64,000 nucleotides of DNA from Aspergillus flavus. Lineage: Eukaryota > Ascomycota > Eurotiomycetes > Eurotiales > Aspergillaceae. The notes beneath the pieces are model-generated. The model was not told where the DNA came from and did not search any database. It saw only the letters and a program-made list of their open reading frames with translations. This document shows, piece after piece, positions 10,936-22,790 of this stretch. Positions within the stretch are counted from its first letter, which is position 1, and the number at the start of each line of letters is the position of its first letter. The translations under genes and the position numbers were made by a program. Location: contig NC_092407.1 of the NCBI RefSeq assembly GCF_009017415.1, positions 1,054,001 through 1,118,000 on the forward strand. The letters are read 5' to 3'.

Positions 10936-12032
10936 TGGTAATGGAAGTTATGAGGGCTTAATCGAGACTGTGAGTCCAAGTTTATAGAACGCCGAGGACA
11001 AGACGAACCTAGCCATCACTTATGTATTATGCAAGTGACAGTGTCACGTTCCATCCTGTTGGCCGTCTCACCATCTGACTCGACTAGCGTCACTCTTTAC
11101 ATTCACCAATGGACAGGGTACCGTGGGTTATGTGCAGTACTTAACACAGTCATCTCACGTACGGATCGGGAGTTACCATCCCCCGGATCGGGCTCGGACG
11201 GGTCTCACTCTCCTATGGGAAGCTCCATTTGCCGAACACGAGGTCTATAGGAATTCTTTTTGCGGTTCGAATCTAAAGATGCTAGTAGAGAAAGGTTGAA
11301 CGCAGCATTTGATCATGATTATATGCCCTGTAGCACTTATCAGCATCTCAGCTTCCTACATCGGTGTAGCCCCGTCTATTCGTAGAACTTCTCTGTACCT
11401 CACTCTCGAGGAGATTGCCTTTTTGTTGCTATTATCCTCACGTATCAGCACAAAACGGAACATCAATGCGCTAGCGGAGTAGACGTGCAAAAGGCTCGGT
11501 AGTTGATTTGGTATGTTAAGACTCGGGTGAATAGGACAACATCAATGATGTTTAACCAGTGCCAGAGTCATCCAAAGGTACCATTGAGATCAGGACTGGT
11601 AGTAAGCCAGTAAGCTGTCGATGACCTACTCCTTACATATAGCCCGCGATCCCGTTGCGAAAAGGTGCGATGATGCCGTTTCTCCCACAGATATGCCGGC
11701 TATCCTGACAAAGGGAAGGCATGGATGTTCCAACATATATTTTTCGTCGCATAATGACCCGATGTAAGCCTTGGCCCGCTATGCCAAGCTTACAGGGACT
11801 AGGATATGTTGCTACTTGGTGTCTGATATTGCTCAAGGAAGTCTGTAGGACTTGGATGTCCACGTCAGTCCATCGGAAAGTATCGGTCTAGACCATACCG
11901 AAGCTACATATCTCATATCCGGACATGGGGTAGTTGACCTAACTATCTCCTCGGACTACATTTCCGCACTCTCTCTGAAATTATTACCATAGGAGTGCAC
12001 TCCGGCTCCAGGGATGAGCGTTCTTTTCACTC
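10936..12032. other. Intergenic, nothing recognised
   Basis: No gene, tRNA or repeat supported. A tRNA B-box-like word at 11263-11272 is not flanked by a stem. Confidence 0.45.
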
Positions 12033-12415
12033 TCATGTCTCAGTCATTCCGATGTGGCAGGGAGATACAGCTTGTTGTTGAAACATAAGGGGTGGCATGC
12101 CCTTTGATCCGTACTGGTATTCATTGCCACACTTGTCGAGAACGTTGCCTTTGTTGCAGTTCTGTACACGATGAGGAAGATACTGGATGCTCTTGGCCCT
12201 TGTCTGAAACTGCCCGAGAATTCTTAAGCGGATATCTCCTGCAATAATAGCCCAAGTGCAGGTGTCGATTTTACATGCATTGTCACCATAAACCATGACA
12301 GCATGGTATCCTCCAAGTGGGGGTAGACCACTTGACAAGGAAGATTCTCCTAAGTGCATCAATAGTCTCGCTGCATATGCGAAACCTGCCAAAGCAAACA
12401 GGTTGAGGACTGCAT
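12033..12415 (-). pseudogene. Small secreted cysteine-containing protein, frameshifted at codon 2-3
   Basis: The minus-strand frame ending at 12033 begins without ATG but reads VLNLFALAGFAYA, a good signal-peptide core. About 100 residues with five cysteines follow (motifs NACKIDTCTW, NCNKGNVLDKC and SPCHIG). An ATG (12415-12413) sits two bases out of phase immediately before this core, and a TATATAA lies about 50 bp further upstream. A single lost base just after ATG-CA would explain the pattern. The family is not recognised. It could also be an intact gene whose first exon I failed to find, or a misread base. Confidence 0.4.
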
Positions 12416-12653
12416 ATCCTCAGTAGTATACCACTAGTTTGATAGGTCACGGTCGATCTGTTATATAAGAGGAATACCCGAAAAGGCAATGCGGGGTATA
12501 CACGTGACTCCCTGGTTCCGCCTTCTTTATCGGAAGCAGGCTATTGGCGGGCCAGCTCGCTTGCTGTTACATAATATCCGCTGCCAATCATGGGCCGGGT
12601 TAACCCCGATCCGGAGTAGCCCCTCCGATAACATATCGTTTGCCCCAGTCAGA

Positions 12654-12674
12654 TGACTCAACCCCCGTGACTCA
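12654..12674 (+). promoter_or_regulatory. Two Gcn4/CpcA-type sites upstream of argininosuccinate synthase
   Basis: Two perfect TGACTCA words at 12654-12660 and 12668-12674 lie about 150-170 bp before the ATG of the arginine gene. TGACTCA is the binding site of Gcn4/CpcA, the regulator of general amino-acid (cross-pathway) control, so this gene is probably induced by amino-acid starvation. Confidence 0.75.
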
Positions 12675-12825
12675 ATGGATTGTCGCTTTTGTTGAATTAA
12701 ATTTAATTGATCGTCGACCACAACTTCTTTTCTTTTACTCCCAATTCAAAGAGCAAAAAACTCCCCGATCCCTCACCTTCCACCACCTCTCTACCCTTCC
12801 CTTAACTACTCTTCCTTCATTCACA

Positions 12826-14376
12826 ATGGCTACCGAGAAGCCCCGTGTCTGTCTTGCCTACTCTGGTATACTAATCCCTCAATGGTAAAACAATTGACCC
12901 GAAGATTATGTCGCTAACACCGACGGATTTTGAACAGGCGGTCTGGATACCAGCTGCATTCTTCGCTGGTTGATCGGTATAGCTCTCCAATTTCCTTCCG
13001 TTCGCCCAATGGCTGCTAACAATGAGCAACAGAGGAGGGCTACGAGGTTGTCTGCTTCCTCGGCAATGTCGGCCAGGAGGAAGACTGGGCCGCTGTTGAG
13101 GAGAAGGCCCTCAAGATCGGTGCCAAGAAGATGGTGATTGAGGATCTGCGCCGGGAGTTCGTCGAGGAGCTCTGCTTCCCTGCCATCCGTAAGCTGACCA
13201 GGATGCCTTGAGTAGGCATGAGCCGTGTAATGACGTGTGATACAGAGTGCAATGCCATCTATGAGGGTCGCTACCTCCTGGGAACCAGCTTGGCTCGTCC
13301 CGTTATCGCCCGCGCCCAGATGCGTGTCGCTCAGCGTGAAGGCTGCCAGTTTGTCAGCCACGGTGCTACCGGCAAGGGTAACGACCAGGTCCGTTTCGAA
13401 CTGGCTTTCTATGCCATCCAGCCCTCCATCAAGATCATCGCCCCTTGGCGTGATCCCAAGTTCTTCAAGCGTTTCGCTGGCCGTAACGATCTCCTCGACT
13501 ATGCCGCCCAGACCGGCATCCCTGTTACCTCCACTAAGGCCAAGCCCTGGTCCATGGACGCCAACTCCGCCCACTGCAGTTACGAGGCCGGTGTTCTGGA
13601 GGACCCCAACCACACCCCTCCCGCTGACATGTGGACCATGACCGCCGACCCTCTGAACGCCCCTAACGAGCCTGCCGACATCACCATCCAGTTCGAGCAG
13701 GGTATCCCCACTAAGCTCGTCACTCCCGAGAAGACATACACCGACTCCGTTGAGCTCTTCAACGCTCTCAACAAGCTCGGCTACACCCACGGTGTTGGCC
13801 GTATTGATATTGTCGAGAACCGCTTCATCGGTCTCAAGAGCCGTGGCTGCTATGACTGTACGCATTATCCCAGTTCACCCGTCACACACTATCCTGTAGC
13901 TAACCATGTTCTAGCCCCTGCTATGACCATCCTCCGCGCCGCCCATCTCGACCTCGAGGGTCTCGTCCTGGACGGCCAGGTCCGCTCTCTCCGTGATCAG
14001 TTCGTCACCCACAACTGGTCCATCCTCCTCTACAATGGCTACTACTTCAGCCCCGAGCGTGAGTTCATCGAGAACAGTCTGAAGTTCAGTCAGAAGCGCG
14101 TCAACGGTGAGGTCCGTGTGCGCCTCTACAAGGGTAGCCCTTATATCCTTGGTCGCTCCAGCAGCACCGAGAAGCTGTACGATGCCGAGGAGGCTTCCAT
14201 GGACTCCCTCGAGGACTTCGAGCCTACCGACACCACCGGTTTCATTGCCATCAGCTCCATCCGGTATGTTGCTCCCCCTACTCCACCCACAGTTCTTCCA
14301 CGCTAACCTCGACACTAGTCTCAAGAAGTACGGTCTGCAGAAGGCTGAGGAGGGCGAGAACCTCAGCCGGGCTTAG
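12826..14376 (+). CDS. arg1: Argininosuccinate synthase
   Basis: Six exons (12826-12865, 12938-12976, 13033-13188, 13246-13857, 13915-14263, 14319-14376) join in frame to 417 residues, the usual length. It condenses citrulline and aspartate with ATP in arginine synthesis and the urea cycle. The N-terminal PP-loop reads AYSGGLDTS and is split by intron 1 between the two glycines. VSHGATGKGNDQVRFE is the citrulline/Asp-binding segment, and the ALNKLGYTHGVGRIDIVENR and EREFIENSLKFSQKRVNGEV blocks are conserved. Codon use is strongly C-ending, as for a highly expressed housekeeping gene, and the coding region contrasts with the AT-rich flanks. The first exons are tiny, a common layout for this gene in Aspergillus. 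Confidence 0.97.
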
Positions 14377-14924
14377 ATTCCCCCTTCCACGCTTGGATAT
14401 TCTTTGTTTCCTTTCAACTGAAAAGTGATGTCATGTGACGATTATCATGATAGTCAAAAATATTTAGGGCATGAAATTTAATATGTAACATTAAACGTCC
14501 GGGTTGAATTCTTTGTCGTTCTGGATCCTAAAACTGCCCAATTAAGCACTTTTCTCGTATAGCCGGAAGGTTATCATACCTACCAGCCACCCAAGGCTCT
14601 GTTCAACAAGATGGGGCGTTCAAATACCGATACCGGACCTGGATGTGAAAAGCTCTAGTAAGTGGAGACGACCCACCGATCACTTGGCAAGTTAGCATCC
14701 ACTCCCATTTGCTTCCTAATCTGGCCAATTGATGATGCACCGGCTGGCGACAATACCATGACGTCGCGCCCATATATATATGAGAATCCCACTCCACCTC
14801 AAATTCAGTGACCAAAATAGTCACACACACCAACGCAACGGAAGATCAATCGCACAAGCTCACCAGCACAGACTGGAAGCACCACCCAGCCCAATCACAG
14901 TAACACAGAAACAATGACCGGCCA
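14377..14924. other. Intergenic, convergent
   Basis: It holds the 3' flanks of the arginine gene and the F-box-like gene. No further feature was seen. Confidence 0.5.
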
Positions 14925-15653
14925 TCACCCATCCGGCCTCTCCAACATATCCAACCGCATATCCTGCAAAAAAGCACACATAATAGACTTCATGCCCGCA
15001 TAAGACCGCTGAAACTCCTCACTCTGAATCCCATAACTCTGCTCCTGCAACTCCCACCGCACATCAGGCACATCCCGAACATTCTCCCTCAGCGGAAGCA
15101 GGTTCCAATTCAACAACTCCACCAATTCACTCGGCGTCTTACTCAGACTCAACAAGAGCGGAATATTCACCCCGATATCAATCTGCAGCCGACTCAGCTT
15201 CCGATACCCCTTATCGGACAACGCAACCGCCAGCGTTGTCAACCGATCCTGGAACCCCAGTAGATGCTCCAACGTCGACTGACTATGAATATGCCTTGGC
15301 GTACCCTGAATCGACAAACACAGTCGCACGGACTGCACCCACTGAATTGTCGACGGCAACGGCACATACGGCGGAATAACCTTCCCACAGAACAAAATGT
15401 ACTTCGTATCCAGCACAATCTCGTAAGACGTCGACCCGTACCATTCCTGAATCACCTCGGCGTAGATCTGGTGGTTTGCGCGCAGGATCGCGGGACAGCA
15501 GCGCGAGCCATCATGTCGCAGGTGAATCGTCTTCGAGCGATCGCGGAGCAGCGAGAAATTGCGGATCGGGAGGTCCGGGATGAGGTACTGGTAGATGGAT
15601 AGGCGGACTTCCGGGGGGAATTGGAGGAATGGGAGCGTTGTGTCCGAAGCCAT
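14925..15653 (-). CDS. F-box-like (2EXR-type) protein
   Basis: Single exon, 242 residues. The N-terminus, LPFLQFPPEVRLSIYQYLIPD, is the short F-box-like helix found in many fungal proteins of unknown function (often called 2EXR or F-box-like). The segment PAILRANHQIYAEVIQEWYG after it is the usual second block. The rest is helical with no further motif. Such proteins are presumed substrate adaptors, but the partner is unknown. Base composition is odd: the + strand is C/A-rich across most of the gene and becomes G-rich at its 5' end and upstream. Confidence 0.75.
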   Translation of the reverse strand: MASDTTLPFLQFPPEVRLSIYQYLIPDLPIRNFSLLRDRSKTIHLRHDGSRCCPAILRANHQIYAEVIQEWYGSTSYEIVLDTKYILFCGKVIPPYVPLPSTIQWVQSVRLCLSIQGTPRHIHSQSTLEHLLGFQDRLTTLAVALSDKGYRKLSRLQIDIGVNIPLLLSLSKTPSELVELLNWNLLPLRENVRDVPDVRWELQEQSYGIQSEEFQRSYAGMKSIMCAFLQDMRLDMLERPDG

Positions 15654-16204
15654 GGAATGGCGGGTCTTTGGCTTCCCGAGACCGTTTGATGGGGAGGGAG
15701 TTCAGGAGGGGCGGGAGGTGTGGGCGTACATTTGGGTTGAGGTGGTGATGGTGTTCATGGATTGGATTTTGCGATGGTTGCGTTTGCTGATGAGATGACG
15801 GACACCTGACCGGTCGCTTTGGGTATATCTTTCCGTGAGCGGATGTCGGGGGTGTTGTTTGGTTTGTTTGGTTTGCTGGGGGTTTCCGGGGGTCCATTGA
15901 CCAATCATGATTCTATGGTTGTTTGTATGACTCGTGATGTGAACCCTAGGTGCAGTAGAGTGATGTTCTCTACGTGAAGTACTAGGATTCGCTGAATTGT
16001 CTGGGTCAAGACCTACACTACCTTAACTAATGTATCCTGTATGAAGAGCTTGATTGAAATTGATGAATTGAAGTCAAAATTTCTTTCCGACCTATGACAT
16101 CATAACACTCATGGACCATTATATATTTCTCGTAATAGATCAGACCTGGTATTCCCGTATACACCCTTACTCCTTGATACAAGCAACCCGCTTTTCCTCA
16201 CAGC
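15654..16204. other. Intergenic, promoter of F-box-like gene
   Basis: The first 250 bp are G/T-rich on the plus strand (C/A-rich on the transcribed sense). No other gene was seen. Confidence 0.4.
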
Positions 16205-16505
16205 AGAATCTAACCATCTTCCCCAGATATAGAAATAGAAAGAAAAAAGATACACCTAGGGAAACGAGAAAGAGGCGGATAAGTCGAAGAAGAAGAAATG
16301 CAATGATAAGAACTGAGAAATAATGAAACAGATAGAGAGAAAAGACAGAAACAGGGACAGGAACAGGAACGAAAGGGTTATCTCGGTAACTAATCAGGAA
16401 AAGAAGCAAAAAGAAAAAGAACAAAACTAACGCAAAGTGGACATAGGAAGAGGGCAACATGAGAAAGGAAAGACAACAAACACAGAGTGAGAGACCGAGA
16501 TAGGA
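16205..16505 (+). repeat. 300-bp polypurine tract
   Basis: From about 16205 to 16505 the plus strand is overwhelmingly A and G (repeated AGAAA, AAGA and GGAACAGGA words), so the minus strand is a polypyrimidine tract. It lies just past the stop codon of the kinase-ankyrin gene, so it would be a long U/C-rich 3' UTR in that transcript. There is no clean repeat unit. It could form a triplex or bind pyrimidine-tract proteins. Confidence 0.6.
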
Positions 16506-16516
16506 AAACACATATC

Positions 16517-19496
16517 TCATTTAAAAATTCCAAGGGTGGAGAAGCGGCGAATGAGACTGATTTGAGTCCTAGTGGATTTATTGGATGAATCAGAGCTCCC
16601 ACGACTTTCTCGACGTCCTTGTAGCTGCGCATTTTTGAGCACCTTGGTCATATCAGAAGATAAGTTGCGAGGCTTGGGGCGGTCGCCATACTTTGCTCCC
16701 TGGCTTAGGAGTATGGCTGCCAATTGTGAGTGACCTTGCTCTACAGCACGTGACAGAGGTGTGAAACGGTGTATATCCGCCATATTGATGTCTGCGGACC
16801 CTTGTAAAAGTCTCCCGAACTTATCCCACCAAGACTCTGTGCCATCATACCGTACAATCAATGAGAGCAGAGGAGTTTCATCGGTGCGGGAACGGCGGAT
16901 ATTAAAGGAAACCTTTCCATTGAGAAGTTGGATTATGTTCGCCCCATTATCACTGTAAATAGCATAGTGCAAGCATGTGTAGCCATCCTCGCAATGGCTT
17001 GAGCAGTCCGCTCCACGGTCTAGAAGAAGTCGGACGGTTGAGACATGGCCGTGCCTGCATGCTGGCATGAGTGGAGTACCACCCCTTCTGGACGGGGCGT
17101 CAATGTTCGCACCGGCATTGAGGAGCATCTCAACGATGTGACGCTTACCCGCAGCGGCGGCTATTTTGAGAGGCGTGTCTCCTTTGGAATCTGGGGTCTC
17201 AAGGTCGAGGCCCGGGTGGCGAGCCAAGAGCACCTCGAGGGCTGTTGCGTAGTCCAACCGAATAAGATATATGAGTAGCCTATCATTACCGTCCCAAATC
17301 CCCTCAATATTGACATCCCCATTCCACAGGTTAATGACTTCCGACAGAAGTCGTTCATTTCCTGGCTGGATGTCCCTGCTGTTGACCCTTATGTTGTCTG
17401 ACCCGCTGCCGACTGACGCCGACCCACCCACACTGGTGTTTATACTGGGTGGGCGAAGAACAGTTGGTTGAGCAATTTCAACCAAGTTATGCAATTCCTC
17501 TTGAACATTCCTAGCGCTCGGTCTGTCATCGTGGCTGATGGCAAGCATAGAAACAATCAAAGACTGACATCTTGTCAGAAACTCCTGGTTGTAATTATAA
17601 CGACCGCTGGTTAACCCAGAAAGCCATGACTGGACGTGGGGATTCAGCACAGGAGGCGAGCCACGGTGGAAATAGTCATTCTCATAAGGGGATGCTCCAT
17701 CCCCATCGGTACCCCTTAGTTGGTCAAGATGCATCATTCCATCTGCCCCTTCTAAGCCGAGAGCGAGGATTCGAGTCAAAATACACCCTAAGGACCAGAT
17801 GTCACTCTTAAGACCATGCCCTGCACCATCTGGTGATTGATATGGACCAGGAGGCGGTGATAACCTCTGTCGCTGGGTGAATGAATCCACAAATTCCGTA
17901 ACAGTCGTGCCGGTTCTCTCAGGTCTAGACATAATCGAGATTCCAAAATCAGAGATCTTCCACTTTCCCACTTTTGGAAAGTCCAGGGCGTCTCCATGAA
18001 ACACAAGTATATTTCCTGGCTTAAGGTCCATGTGACAGCAGCTAAGGCCTGGTGGATTGCTGTCCAATCCTTGATGTAAGAAGGCCAGAGCCCCAGCGAG
18101 ATGCGCGGCCTCTTGCATCAGGTCACGTAATGTGAAGTCTGGGCACCTTTGATGCCCCTCGCGAAGGAAGACATCTAGATCCATGTCTGCCAAGGGAGAA
18201 AGAATATTGAACGAATTGCCGATTGTCACGGTGGCTAAGAAAGGGACGATGCGATCATGCTTGGAGAGACTTGAGCGAAGTACATCGAGGTTGTTGGTTT
18301 CTGAGTGGAAGTCACCCCTACCTTCAAACTGTTTCAAAGCTACCGCGATATCTTTCTAGAGTCAGATGTCTTGGTTAGGTACAAAGCTTGATAATATGAT
18401 ATAAGTGGACCTGATGGGACTTACGCTGTAAGGCGCTCCCGGCAGGTGGTGTTCGGATTGGGATCGAAAATGTCCACTTCCGATGATCTCCTTGGTGACC
18501 CTGCCATATGCACCGTTCCCAATGCTTGTCGATATGTTGTTCACAAAGGGGAGCTTCCACTCTTTCGAAAATGTCAGACTTTTACCCTCCTCAATGTCAA
18601 TCGGACAGAAAGTATATTGGCTCGCTTGGAACTTTTCAGCCCACGGGGACCCCAAGAATGAATCATCCTCCAGAATCGCCAGTGTATACGTTGGGATCAT
18701 TCGATCTGAGCGGTCCCATTTGCCATGTTCGTCGCGATGTTTGAGAAAAATGTCTCCAAACCTCCCCCAATCCTGCCAGCCGATATCCACTAGTATAGAT
18801 AGTGTCTGCAGCCACTCTTCCCGAATGTTATGTATCCAGGTATTATCGAACCCGGGCCTTACGAGGTCTATGAATCTCTCTAGGCGAGATTCACTCCAAA
18901 TAAGTGCTAAGCTATGCCGCGTTACGACCTTTTCCGATGGCCTGTCTCTTCGGTGGGTTTCAGTTTGTAACGCAAGGGAGAGCTCTCTGAGCATCAACTC
19001 TCGCTGTATAGATGGTCGTCTTTCCGGAGGACTTTCGATGAATAGAGGATCATGAGGATATAGATGACTTTCACCTATAATATTCTCTGCTCTATGTATT
19101 GTACTAAAAGGTCAGTCAGTCAGTATACATCACACCCAGATAAAGTCCCAACGCTTCTTATACTGACTTGGTAGGGCCGGGGTAGACGTCATAATAGGGG
19201 CGATCATTATGAAAGTATGTCTGACGCGGAGATATCTCATTCATCTCCAGTTCTGGACTTTGGCGTAGGTTAGGAATGGTCCGAGGTGTTGTATGCTCTG
19301 TCGGGGTAAGTCTTCTGGTAAATCGTCTGTGCGCTTCAGAGCTGGGCCGATGTGAAGAGTCATTGCTGTGATAGCCAGAGGAAGAACTGAGGGCGTGGTG
19401 AAGGGCAATTAAGCCATTTGCCGTCAGAGCGGCATCGATCTCTTCATTGGACATTTCGACATTGAAAGCAATGCGAAAATCATCGTAACGACTCAT
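16517..19496 (-). CDS. Serine/threonine protein kinase with C-terminal ankyrin repeats
   Basis: Exons 19496-19168, 19103-18425 and 18355-16517 join to 948 residues. The N-terminal 300 residues are a helical region of unknown function (the first 100 rich in Ser/Thr/Arg). The kinase domain follows, with glycine loop SIGNGAYGRV near residue 305. Intron 2 separates this loop from the VALK lysine (about 344). HMDLKPGN lies at about 444, DFG at 472 and SDIWSLGCIL in the C-lobe. HMD replaces the common HRD, so the kinase is non-RD; the Asp and Asn are kept. Ankyrin repeats run from about 715 to 905 (GDTPLKIAAAAGKRHIVEML, GGTPLMPACRHGHVSTVRLL and others). The first intron uses donor GTCAGT. Kinase-ankyrin fusions in filamentous fungi are usually taken as signalling or incompatibility-type proteins; no HET, NACHT or other sensor domain is visible. 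Confidence 0.85.
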
Positions 19497-20303
19497 GTTG
19501 GGCGTGAGATCGCGGGCTGTAGCGTCGAGGTCGCGAGCGACGCTCAAACGGACGGCTGGGCTTCAGTCCAAATGAGTCGCTGCGGGCGTTTAAAGCTAAC
19601 AAGGTACATTTACAGTAAATTAAAATTCAGAAAGCCAGTAGTAGACTCCAGATGAATACGTACAATGCGAGTATGTGCAGTACATATGCGTTGGCAGAAG
19701 GGTTACCGGTGCCTGCATGGAGGAAAGATGAGTAACGGAGGTGAGAGTGGAAAGGATTACGAAGAAAGCAGTGATGAGGCAACGTTATGCCTTGGCCCCC
19801 GTTAACTCACGTGTTGGCTGCTTGCTATCAGTAATTCTGCGTATTTTGTACCCCAATGACCTCGAGTCCTTAAGTTTCTCAGCCTCGGCCAAGGACGAAT
19901 TGGGGCTTTCCCCGTGGGCTTTCATGTCCGCTCCAAATGACTCGGACGCCTCGACACCATCGACTTATTGGACCAATATGACTGGTCATGGAGCTAATTA
20001 GTCAGGACTAGAATGAGGCGGCGAATAAGGTCTTCTCTGACGACCCTTAATTTCTGTAAAATGTGGCTGTACCATCTGGTCTACAAGGGGAAAATACTGG
20101 AAGGCGTGTCTGTGTCACTTCATAATATTGCTACACGCGCATTTCGGTGCCTTCGCACAAGAGAGGCAAAACCGCCAAGGTAAGGTACATAGATACTAAC
20201 TTTGTTAGGTATTTGTGCCCATCGAAGCCATAAATCCACGACAGTAAAGGTACTCTACAAGCATTCCATGTAATCAATGGAAGACCGACAGTTATGATAC
20301 ACT
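19497..20303. other. Intergenic between kinase promoter and MFS 3' end
   Basis: No supported gene. It contains the promoter and leader of the kinase-ankyrin gene and the 3' flank of the sugar-porter gene. Confidence 0.45.
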
Positions 20304-22790
20304 CTAAGCAGGATCATGAAATTGCTGGAGATGGAAAGGTTCATCGTCCATCTTTTGTCGGCCACATAGGTTACCCAGGCTAACGACATGCTCCTTGACG
20401 TGGACAGACATTTTTGTGTTAACTGCGGCCACAGTCAGTATGTATCAGGGTAGGAAAGAGCTGCAGAGGGGACAATCGTACATATTTCGTTCATTTCTTC
20501 CAGGCCCACTTTTGCAGTGCCACTGGGAACCTACACTAAGCGTTAGCTGTTGCCAGGTGGTCCGTAGATGACAGAGTACTTACGAACAGAAAGACGAGAA
20601 CAAAAGCCAGCGCATTGAGTCCCCTAAAGCACGATTAAAATCCGACCGAACATGCAACTGAGAGAACAGGAAACACCCACATGAACAAAAAACATAATTT
20701 GGATTCTCCGTAGTTGCCCAAAGCATCGGTCAATTTGGGTACAAATAGTACCAGAAGCCCCAGACCCAGGAAATTGACCATAACGCTGAAGCTCATGCCG
20801 ACTTCTAAAGAGCAGTATTAGCATCAATCCCATCGTTGCGAGTTAGTCAACCCTTCACCTTAAAGGAGAGAAGTCGAAAAAGAAAGAAAGAAAGATCCAA
20901 TACTTACCACGGAACGCAAGTGGAAAGACTTCGGCACTGAAGGTGAAAGGGACTGGTCCCGCACCGATACCATAGAAGAATGTAAAGAAGCCGATGGTAA
21001 AAGTTGATACGAGGGCCAGCCTGACTGTGTAGGTTTCGATTCGGAAAAAAAGCCCAATAGCAAGTAGACTGAGAAACATTCCCGCGAGTGAGATGAGGAG
21101 AAGAAGCCGACGCCCACGCCAATCAATGTATCGATACGCAGGAATAGTGAAGAGGAAGTTCGCCAAGCCGAATCCTAATCTCCGTTAAGAATAGAGCCTA
21201 TATACATGGATTAGATGCGAACTTTCACTTACCAAAGTTAAGCCAAACTACATCCGCACGTTGCTGGGAACCATTTGTATCCAGTGTTTTCTCCCGCGTG
21301 GTTTTACCGAAGAGTCGAGAAGAGTAAAACGAGAGAACGTTGATCTAACTCGACAATGAGATAAATGATGTTTACAAAGTCAACAAGCAATGCTAGAGAG
21401 GAGTGACTCACACCACACAGTTGTTGTGACGCCATTACCAAAAACGCAGCCACACATGCCCTTTGGTTGCGTGGATGGCTGAAAAGCTTTCCAATCCGCT
21501 TGAGGAAACGGGTCTCTCGGACCTTCTTTTGGTATATCTCTTCACTATACCAGTTCTGTGGTCTCTTCCCATCAAACATCTCCGTTTCGACTTGTAGTTG
21601 ACTATGGATATAATAAAGGTCTCTCGCAGCCTGGATGTCTGTGCCTCGTAGCTGTCGGAGGCTCACGAATGCCCCGGTATAATCTCCTCTACGGATAAGA
21701 AACCGCGGGGATTCGGGACAAAGAAAGACGAGGAAGAGGAGGATAAGAGCGGGAATAGACGCTGTCCCTAGAAGCACCCTCCATTGGCGATCGACAATCC
21801 AATCGCAGGCGAAGCCAAGAAAGACACCACTGTATTGATGGTGTGTAAGGAATACTGTTCAAGAATCAAGAGAAAAATGCATAAAAACGTACAAAGTATC
21901 GAACAACTGCCACATCATCAACAACCGTCCGCGCAGATGGTCAACCGCTGCCTCTGCGGCAAAAACGGGGGCGATTGACGCCTTCGCGCCGATCTTGGGA
22001 TTGAAAATTAGTAGATTTTGTCAACAGTAGACAGATTGAATGGCTTACCCCAATACCGAGTATCACTCGACAAGCAAGAAGCTGCTGCCATGTCACACAG
22101 CGAGCGGTACCTGTTGGTTTCGAAGTCAGAATTGTGTCCCATGGACAGCGTCAGGACACTATCTACCAAGTACACAAGCAGCACAAAAAACGGCTGAAAT
22201 GAACAGTGCTGGGCGCCTCCCATAATTGCCCTCTTGGAGAGGATCACTCAACCAGGTTCCACTACTTTCTTTAGTCTCTTTGTGTGATCTTACGTTTGTT
22301 GGGCAACTCACATAATACTTCCCGATAACCAAGGCGCAGCATCAATAAAGCCACCCAATAATAGATGAGACTGCGTCCAGTCTTCTCCTTGGGGTGACAA
22401 GTCATGCTTCCAGCCTTCTGAACCCGCATTAATCGTGGACTGCTGCCAGCCTCTATAAGAGTTAGTTAGTTGGAGCCTAAAGATGATATGACTCCCTGCC
22501 AGGCGTACATACTGGGTGATCGCCGCACATGCTGTGGTTAAAATGGTCACCTTGAGGTCTTTACTTTGTTGCCAAAAGCCCGACTCCTTTTCATCCTTTA
22601 TCGCCTTGAACTCTGCTGGCGTTAAGCTGAGTGTGTATAGATTATCGGGTTCCTGTGCTATTCGGGCTCCTTTGACAAGCAGCTCAAGGTCGACCACGTC
22701 TTTCAGATTGTTTCGATCATAGAACTTGTGCACGTCATCTTCAAGCTCCTCTGGTGTTCTGAGTAGCAGCGGGTTCCGAGGCCTGAAGGA
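20304..22790 (-). CDS. Sugar-porter family MFS transporter, many introns, 5' end unresolved
   Basis: At least ten short introns. Spliced by eye, the protein reads: an acidic N-terminus (NPLLLRTPEELEDDV...), TM1 starting TILTTACAAITQGWQQSTINAG, the loop GNYGRRPALFISA, IGAKASIAPVFAAEAAVDHLRGRLL, PESPRFLIRRGDYTGAF, a large central loop, SQQLCG, YIDWRGRRLLLL and [24 protein letters not shown], ending ...FHLQQFHDPA. These are the signature blocks of sugar porters with 12 membrane spans. The [12 protein letters not shown] and N-terminal blocks resemble the fungal polyol/inositol-type subgroup; the substrate is not known. The stop is at 20304-20306. Upstream of 22790 the frame stays open to about 22945 without an ATG, so a first exon is missing from my model (an ATG at 23270 is one candidate). 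Confidence 0.82.

Noticed and set aside
11258..11285. GGTTCGAATC, a tRNA B-box-like word
   Set aside because: The bases flanking it cannot form a T-arm stem and no A box or acceptor stem is found at a suitable distance.
7601..12032. Whether this part belongs to an aflatoxin-type cluster because of the AKR7-like gene
   Set aside because: No polyketide or other pathway gene is nearby, and the AKR7 name reflects family only.
12906..13865. 319-codon minus-strand frame
   Set aside because: Antisense shadow of argininosuccinate synthase, produced by its strong codon bias.
19085..19170. Alternative donor GTATAA for the first intron of the kinase gene
   Set aside because: It leaves the next exon out of frame with normal acceptors; donor GTCAGT with acceptor TTTTAG keeps the frame.
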